The translations under genes and the position numbers were made by a program. A model generated the notes under the pieces. It was given only the letters and a program-made list of their open reading frames with translations. It was not told where the DNA came from and did not search any database. A stretch of 64,000 nt of DNA from Cyprinodon diabolis. Taxonomy: Eukaryota; Chordata; Actinopteri; Cyprinodontiformes; Cyprinodontidae. The stretch is from the NCBI GenBank assembly GCA_030533445.1, contig CM060068.1, positions 29,064,510 to 29,128,509 on the forward strand. The letters are read 5' to 3'. How positions within the stretch are numbered: position 1 is the first letter of the stretch; each line of letters opens with the position of its first letter. Positions 1-8,800 of this stretch are shown in pieces.

Positions 1-575
1 CTTCTGCTCTCTCTGCTTTTCCTCAGAGTAGCTTTGCCTCGTCTGTTCCTGTTTGGCTGTGACGTCATCCTGGAAAGAAACATCAGCTGTGCTGCTTCCA
101 TCAACACCCTTGTTTATAGATGTTGGAGATCGGCCTGTTTCCAGTGTGGTCCTGTTTCTCTGACCGTGACTGTGTGGATGTGCTCTCTTCGTCCTCTGGC
201 ATGGGAGCTGCCTTGGAGCTCGTCTGCCTGGCTGTGTGTTTCCTGGACGGGGCCGCCTTTTACAGCTGCTTTTTGTATCTCTGCTTCTGTCTCCTTGAAC
301 CCCAGTCGGCCTCGGCAGATGGCCGCTCACACTGAGCCTGGTTCTGCTGGAGGTTTCTTCCTGTTCAAAGGGAGTTTTTCCTCTCCACTGTCGCTACAAG
401 CATGCTTAGTGTGAGGGATTGTATTTGAGTCAACGAGTCAATGCAATCAACTGGTTTTCCTTAGATAGAAAACTTTGTATCAATTTGACTGTATGATCTG
501 GTTGAACTGTAAAGTGCCTTGAGATGACATGTGTTGTGAATTTGGCGCTATATAAATAAACTGAATTGAATATAA
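1..575 (+). mobile_element. 3' end of a fish non-LTR retroelement
   Basis: The block ends with the phrase 'ggcgctatataaataaa' followed by a short 'ctgaattgaat' tail, and contains the 'ggttctgctggaggtttctt' and 'ctccactgtcgctac' phrases that I know from many teleost genomes as a multicopy retroelement tail. The short ORFs inside carry no domain. A reversed fragment of the same tail lies near 30649. The clade (L2- or Rex-like) is not decided by what is visible. From 576 to about 860 I see nothing but AT-rich sequence. Confidence 0.6.
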
Positions 576-859
576 TTATCTGCGTAATGGTTGTATAGAT
601 AGAAATCTGTTGCTCATCAACATTAAGCATTTAACAATGTTTTATTTTAGCCAGCTTTAGTTCATCTTAAGTTCTAAATATATTTTCTAAACCCTTGTCT
701 ACAGGAGGTCTTAGTTATCAATAACATCAATAACAAACATTTTCATTTTAAAATGCCAGTATGAAATGTACTAAAAGAGAAAACAGGTCTGAATATATTT
801 GTTTTCTATCTTAAGTTTGTAAAGTGATTTTATATGCTGCCGGCTGTGGGAAAACAGGT

Positions 860-980
860 TAAGCCAGTTAACGTCACAGAGAAATGATAAGCAACACCTT
901 TATCGGTTCTTCTTCAAACTCAGACAAAACCAGACAAGAAACACTAGATCTGCTGCTCTTTAACACTTGAGGATTTAAAG
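860..980 (+). other. Probable 5' UTR exon of the coiled-coil gene
   Basis: A stretch without a long ORF ends at a strong donor (aaag then GTAAGA at 981). The next acceptor (ccaacag, AG at 1653-1654) leads 13 bases later to the ATG at 1668. A non-coding first exon followed by a 0.67-kb intron fits. The exon start is a guess; no clear TATA box is seen. Confidence 0.45.
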
Positions 981-1667
981 GTAAGAAAGCAGAAATTAAT
1001 CAAACTTCAAAACAATTCTGAGGAATATTAAAGGGAAATTAGAGAAAAAAGGGAGGGCTAAATTGAATTTGGAGAAAAATGTGATGTGGTTTATTCTTAC
1101 CTTAAAACTGACAGTTAAATGATCTTCTGAGAGTTTACATAAAAAGTAAAAACCCGATTAATTAGATATTTAATGTTTACTTCCTTAAAGGAATTACTGA
1201 GAAAATGCTTTGTGCGTGATGGGGTCAGAACTTTAACAAAAATTGTTAAATGCCAAAATTAACAAACATTGTGTCTGGTTCCCTTTTAATTGGTTTTAGA
1301 TTGATTTCTTAATTTATGTAATTGCGGTAGTGTTAGGATAAAACAGCCTAAGCCAATAATCTGGTCTGGGTTAGGGTTTCTAGTTAAACTCCTGTTCACA
1401 GTGGGGTTTTTTACCCATAATGTGCTGATATGATGTGAGTAATCCTGACCTCTACTGGAAAAGGCTGAATGAATTAACTAAAAAGACTTCACAGCCTACA
1501 GTTAGTGCTTGGTGTAAGTCATTAGGTGGAATCAGAAGGCACTTTTGAGGACTTCTTTCTGGCATGATCTGGTATCTGGATCTTCCATCCCTAGAACTGT
1601 TTTATTATAGAGGGAATCCATAAATATTTATATTCACAATCTATGTCCCAACAGATTTCCAGCAAAT

Positions 1668-4600
1668 ATGGCAACATCTAAGGCAGACCAGTCAGGGTAG
1701 GTATCTGCATTACGCTTTTTTACTAATGCATATTTGTTGATAAAAAGGTTAATAAAGAGGACTCAATAATTACAATGTCTGAATATAACTTCCACTGGGT
1801 CGCCTCCGCTCTGTTTTGTATATTTACATTGCAGACAGCAGTACACTTGAAAATAACACCAGTTAAACTATTACCAATATACTGTATACATGTTATACAT
1901 GTTTAGAAAATTTAGATTGTTCACAATTCAACTGCAAGGTTCATTTTATGGAAACCACGAGCACCAACGCATAATTACTAAAGATATAGCAGAATGTTAA
2001 ATCAAAATTGTTAAATTACACCTGCATACTACCTTTAAAGTCATAGAGAAGCAGCTGTTCTAACGGTCGCAGTTCCGAAATCTCCCACATGGTGCCCGAC
2101 TTTAAACGAGTGAATAAAGTGAATGTGATTGATCGATTATCAAGGGGGCAGGTTTTTTGTAGCAGAAGGATCGCAGGCCTTTTGGTTGTAGCGGGAGTCA
2201 CAGAAGCATCTTGCTAACCAGTTAGCAACTTATTGCTAGTAGGTTCCCAATGGGAAATTACATTGGGACCAAGTAGCACTAAATTGGTGACTTAGAAACA
2301 ACACTGTCAAGGAACGCTATGCACAGCGGAAACATGCAAGAGTTTTGTGTCGGAGGTCGTGGATGAGTCTCTTCCGTCATACATTTTTTATTTAGAGGAG
2401 GAAAGCGGGGACGAAGATGTTGTGGAAGAGGATGCCAGGGCGGCAGAAGCTTGGTTTGGTGTAGAAGGCTTACAGCCGTACATGTTTGAGCCCTTGCCTC
2501 GCAACACTGCCAGTTGTGTGAACGCTACGCCTGCCGAAGACACAGACGTCCATCCCCGTGAACATTGAGCCGTAACACAATGGGAAAGTAAATTACCCTT
2601 ATTTCTTATTTTAACCGTTGCGTATATATATTAGCCGCGACGTATAAATCAAGAGGCTATCACCGAAAAAAATTAGATTAACAGATGACAGTTGATGTAC
2701 ATGTATGATTTGCCAAATTTAGGTGTACAGGCTGACGTATAACTAACTGGCCTGCATAAAATAACGGAAAAAAAATAAATTTTCTAACTTTTGGGACATT
2801 ATCGTCTGATAAAAGTACATTTATAAGCATATTTAAGCCAGAATGGTTTGAAATTTAAATATGACTTCCCTATGACTTTAAAACGATCCTGAGGCCATAT
2901 TATAAATCCAATCTTATATTGCTTATATTCCATTTGTCCATAAGGTTTCAAAGATAAAAAGTAATGCAGCATATTAATAATAAAAACATTCCATGATGAG
3001 AAAAACTGCCACATAAAATAAGTTACATCTTTATAGCTAATGCTAACCGTGTTGCTAATTACCCTAGTTTCCATGAACCTTTCCGGTCAACATTGGTTAT
3101 GTTAGTTTCCCTCACCTTTGTCCCCACCAATTTCGTTTTGAGATTTGACATCAGGACCCCCCACTGGCTTTGACCTGGATGGCTGAGAATCTCGACCAGC
3201 AAACTTATGAAATTACTTGGCCTCCTTGAACTTCTCATCTTTTGCCACATTTGAGGCTTCAAACATAAAGACAACACAGTAATATTTTGAGAAGTATCAA
3301 CAACAACTACGACATATTCAGGAAGTGGAATGAAATTTATTGATTATTGTAAACCTTCCTAACAAATAAAAAACTGAAAAATATTTCTCCCCTCGAGTTA
3401 ATACTTTGTCTCGCCACCTTTTGATGCTTTTCATTTTACATCCATATATCTATCATCCATACATTCATTCATCATCCATCCATTCATCAATACAAATATG
3501 TATTAAACCATATATCCATTCACCCATTCATCAACTATCCATCATGCATTCATTATCCATCCATGCATCCATCTATCACCAGCCATCATCCATCCATCTT
3601 TAATCATCCATTCAGCCACCTACCCATCAGTCCATCATCTATCATCCTTTGAGCCATCATCAATCCATTCATCATCCATCCATCATCAGTCCATCATCCA
3701 TCCATCATCCATCATTCCATAATCCATCCATCCATACATCTATCCATCCACCCATCCATGCATCATCCATCCATCTGTACATACATGCATATATACATCA
3801 TCCATCCTTCCATCATCTTCCAATCAAGCTAATTGGCTTAAAATCCATCTATCCATCCATCCATACATCCATCCATCCATCCATCCACCCTCCACATCCA
3901 CCCATCCATCCTTTTATCATTCATCCAACTCCCCATCCATCATCTATCCATCCATTCATCCATTATCTATCCATCCACCCACCCTTCTTCCCAACCATCA
4001 TCCATCCATCCTCCATTAAACCATCATCATTCCATCTCCCCATCCATCCATCCTTTCATCATCCATCCACCCATCCATCCATCCATCCATCCATCCATCA
4101 TCAATTTTTCATCAATTCTTAATTCATCCCTCCATCATCACCTATCCATCCAGCCAGCCACCCACCCACCCATCAATCCATCCATCTATCTTCCATAAAA
4201 CCATCATCAAAACACTTACATCCATCCATCCCCCATCCTTTTATCACCGTCCAATCCACCCATCCATTATCCATTCACCCACCACCCATCCGTCCATCCA
4301 TCCATCCATCCATCCATCCATCCATCCATCCATCAACTTTCCATCATCCATCATGCATCCATCCATTGATCAACTATTTATCATCCATCACTCTATCCAT
4401 CATCCATCACTCTGTCCATCATCCATCCATCAATATATGCATCCATCCATCGCCCATCCTTACATCATCTTCCAATCCACCCATCCATTATCCATCCATC
4501 CATCCACCACCCATCATTCCACCTATCCATCCATCCATCCATCCTCCCATCCATTCATCCATCTATTCATCAACTATTCATCATCCATCTATTCTTCAAT

Positions 4601-5844
4601 CTAAACATCCATCCATCCATCTATCCATTCATCAACTATCCATCTTCCATCCATCCATCTACCCGTCATTCATCCACCATCAAATCATTCATCAATCCAT
4701 CCATCATCAATTCTTTATCCATCCATTCATCCATCCTTCATCTATCGCTTCTGTCAGTGAGCCCCAGGGCAGCTGTGGCTACAATGTAGCTTGCCACCAT
4801 CAGTGTGTGAGTGTGTGCGTAAATGGGTGAATGAATGTAGTGTAAAGCGCTTTGGTCAAGTCTCCTAACTTGAATAAAGGCGCTATATAAGTACATGCCA
4901 TTTACCATTTACCATCCATCCACCCTTCAATCCATGCATCTCTCATCAATTAAACCATCATCATTCCATTCAACATCCATCCATCCTTTCATCATCCATC
5001 CATACCTCCATACATCATTCATCCATTCATGTATCCATCCACCATACATCCATCCATGCATCCATTCATCAGTCCAAACGTCCATCCATCCATCCATCCA
5101 TTATCCATCATCCATCTGTCTGGCTATCATTCTTTCATTCATCAATCCAAACATCCATCCATCTATCATTCATCAACAATCCATCTTCCATCGATCTATC
5201 CATCATTCATCCACCATCCATTCATTCATCCATCCTTTCATCCATCCATCACCCATCATTCCATCATCCATTATCCATTCATCACCCATCATTCTATCAT
5301 TCATCCATCCACCCATCCATCATCCATCCATCATCCATCCATCTATTGAAACATCTATTCATCCATTCATTCATTCATGCTTCAAGCAAACCTAGAGTGC
5401 GAAATACGGGGGGTCCGGTGGGGGCTCAACCCCCCTGGTTAACCCATGAGACCCCCTGAAAGCCTCAAAAGCAAAATTTCAAAGGGGTCTTAAATTGTGT
5501 CAAAAAAATGAAAAATAAAATATTTTTTGTCACTAATGGTCACTAAAATGTTTTTAAGCTCAAAATGTACAGTATTTAAAATTCTAAACATTTATTCACA
5601 ATTATGTTCTGTTTTTTGCCAAGTGGAGCCAGCCAATCCTGTTCGCGTATGCAAATTAGCCATGTGCTTTTCCGCAGTTAATAACACGGGCAACCAGAAG
5701 CAAACCGGATTGCAGGAAGACAACATGTCTTCACTCCTGTTTGTGGACTTCAACGGACCTCCTCTGGACAAATTTAACACACTTCCATTTGTCAGAATCT
5801 GGATTAAAGCAGGACATGTGCGTGCATGCGTATGTGTGAAAGAC

Positions 5845-5877
<33 letters not shown>

Positions 5878-8800
5878 GAGAGAAACAGACAGACAGAGAG
5901 AGACAGACAGACAGAGAGACAGACAGTCTGTGCGTGTGTATGTTTTCATAGACTGACTGTTCAGGCTATTGCCCGCTCCACCAGATTAAAAAAAATCTTC
6001 ATCCACCAAGCTGTCAGGAAGCTGAGCCCCCCCTCAAAAATCACTCCGGACAAACTGTCTCCTGCACTACTACTATATTTATTTACTGTTCTTTTGCACT
6101 GTTAATGTTACAAATATATCTTACATAATTGGTAATAATAATAATAATACATTTTTTTCTGCTACTATTACCATCTGCATTTTTGCACTAGCATAAGTAT
6201 TGTATACTTTAAATTATTGTACATTTTATATTTTATTGTGAAATTTAATGTTTAAATTTAAGTAATAGGAACCGATCTTATCTGTTGTGCCTGTACACTT
6301 CATCTGTTTCACAGCTGTGAATGAGAAACGTCCTCTTGAGTCCTTGTATGTCTGGTGAATGTAAAGAATTGACATTAAAGCTGACTTTGACATTGCAAGT
6401 TATAGGCCTAGTGCATATTGAGAAAATTTAGATCGGTATTGCGCAACAATCGGGAAATGGGGACCCCCCCAAATATTGACAGGTATTTCGCACACTGAAT
6501 CAAACCATCCATTTACCCATCCATCCATCCATTCACCAACTATCCATTATCTATCCATCTATCCGTCATCCATCCACTATCCATCCATTCATCAATCCAA
6601 ACATTGATCCTTTCATCATTCATCCATCTACCCATCTGTCATCTATCCATCATCCATCCATCCATTATCTATCCATCCAGCCACCATCCATCCATCCATC
6701 CATCCATCATCCATTAAACCTTCATCATTACATCCATCCATCCATCATCCATCCACCCACCCATCATCCATCCATCCATCCATCCATCCATCCATCCATC
6801 CATCCATCCATCCATCCATCACCAGTCATCATCCATCCATCTAGTGTCAATTCTTTCTTCATCCATCCTTAATCCCTCAATCCAGCCACCTACCCATTAA
6901 TCCATCCATCTATCATCATTTGAGCCATCATCAATCCATCCATCATCCTTTCATCCATCCATCCATCCATCATCCTTCCATCCATCATCGATCAATCCGC
7001 CCATCCATTATCCATCTATCCACTCATCCTTACCTTCATCATGGATGTTCATCATCCATCAATGTATCCATCATCCATCCATTTATTAATCTAAACACCT
7101 ATCCATCCATCTATCCATCCATTCATCAACTATCCATCATACATCCGTCATTCAGTGCCCATCCATCATCCATCACTCTAACCCTCCCCCATGTATCCAT
7201 CCACCATCCATCCATCCATGCATCCATTTATCAGTCCAAACATCCATCCATTCGTCCATCCATCCATCCTTTCATCCATCCATCCATCAACTATCCATCA
7301 TCCATCTGTCTGACCATCATCCTTTCATTCATCAATCCAAACATCAAACAACAATCGATCTTCCATCCACCTATCCATCATTTATCCACCATCCATCCAT
7401 TCATCAAACCTTTCTTCATCCATCCATCCACCCACCCATCATCCATCCATCCATTCATTACCCATCATTCAATCATTCATCCATCCACCCATCCATCATC
7501 CACCCATCTTACAACCATCTATCCATACATTAATTCACCATCCATCCATCCATGCATCCATTTATCAGTCCAAACATCCATCCATTCGTCCATCCATCCA
7601 TCCTTTCATCCATCCATCCATCAACTATCCATCATCCATCTGTCTGACCATCATCCTTTCATTCATCAATCCAAACATCAAACAACAATCGATCTTCCAT
7701 CCACCTATCCATCATTTATCCACCATCCATCCATTCATCAAACCTTTCTTCATCCATCCATCCACCCACCCATCATCCATCCATCCATTCATTACCCATC
7801 ATTCAATCATTCATCCATCCACCCATCCATCATCCACCCATCTTACAACCATCTATCCATACATTAATTCACCATCCATCCATTTATAAATCCAAACATC
7901 CATACATTCATCCATGCATCCATCCATCCATCCATTAAATCCATCATCATTACATCCACCCATTATCCATCCATCCATCCATCCATCCATCCATCCATCC
8001 ATCAATCCATCCATCCATCCATCCATCCATCCATCCATCCCTCCATCCAACCACGATGGATGTGAAGCAAATTTGACTGGATTAAAAAAAAATGGGAGCT
8101 TTTCTGTCAATTTGTATTTTGACAACCAATCAGGGACTGGATGTGGCTGTGACATGTGATGACGTGCAGCAGAGAAGCTTTTTAAAAATCAAAACTGAAA
8201 ATAGTAAAATCTACATTAAAATAGAATGAAGAGCTTTTTTAAAAGTCATTAAAAACCTTCTTGCTGCAAAGAAGCAAGGTGTGCTACAAATCCCCTAAGA
8301 TATAAAAATGTGTTATTATCTGCATTTGAATGATTTCACAGGTTGAGGTATGTTGAGACTGACAACAGGAACCCACAGGTTGACAAAGAGGAACTACGGG
8401 TCGTAAATGAGAAAATACAGGGTGAAAAAGAGGAACTAGAGTCTGTAAAAGAGAAATTACAACCTGACAAAGAAGAACTACAGGTTGTAAATGAGAAAAC
8501 AAAGTCTGACGAAGAGGGAATACAGGCTGTAAATGAGAAAACAAAGTCTGACGAAGAGGGAATACAGGCTGTAAATGAGAAACTAAAGCCTGACAAAGAG
8601 GGAACACAGGCTGTAAATGAGAAACTACAGCCTGAACACGAGGAACTACAGGCTGCAAATGAGAAACTAAAGCCTGACAAAGAGGGAACACAGGCTGTAA
8701 ATGAGAAACTACAGCCTGAACACGAGGAACTACAGGCTGCAAATGAGAAACTAAAGCCTGACAAAGAGGGAACACAGGCTGTAAATGAGAAACTACAGCC

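Larger units (their letters stand above)
3430..8050 (+). repeat. Giant imperfect ATCC microsatellite
   Basis: About 3.3 kb in total of ATCC/CATC tetranucleotide with frequent variants (ATCA, CATT, ACCC), interrupted by a retroelement tail (4741-4912) and a hAT element (5393-6498). Because four bases repeat in frame every 12 bases without a stop, it yields long meaningless [12 protein letters not shown] ORFs in all frames. It lies inside an intron of the coiled-coil gene. Confidence 0.95.

Noticed and set aside
34..414. 126-codon Cys-rich ORF with a secreted-protein look
   Set aside because: It lies wholly in a multicopy retroelement tail and has no splice or start context.
5731..5949. Cys/Leu/Ser-rich antisense ORF
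   Set aside because: Translation of the GACA microsatellite.
3430..8050. Could the repeat field be a CRISPR array?
   Set aside because: No constant repeat with unique spacers; it is a degenerate tetranucleotide in a eukaryotic intron.
3406..8159. Long ORFs rich in His-Pro-Ser-Ile (up to 315 codons) in several frames
   Set aside because: The tetranucleotide repeat has no stop in any frame; these are translations of microsatellite DNA.
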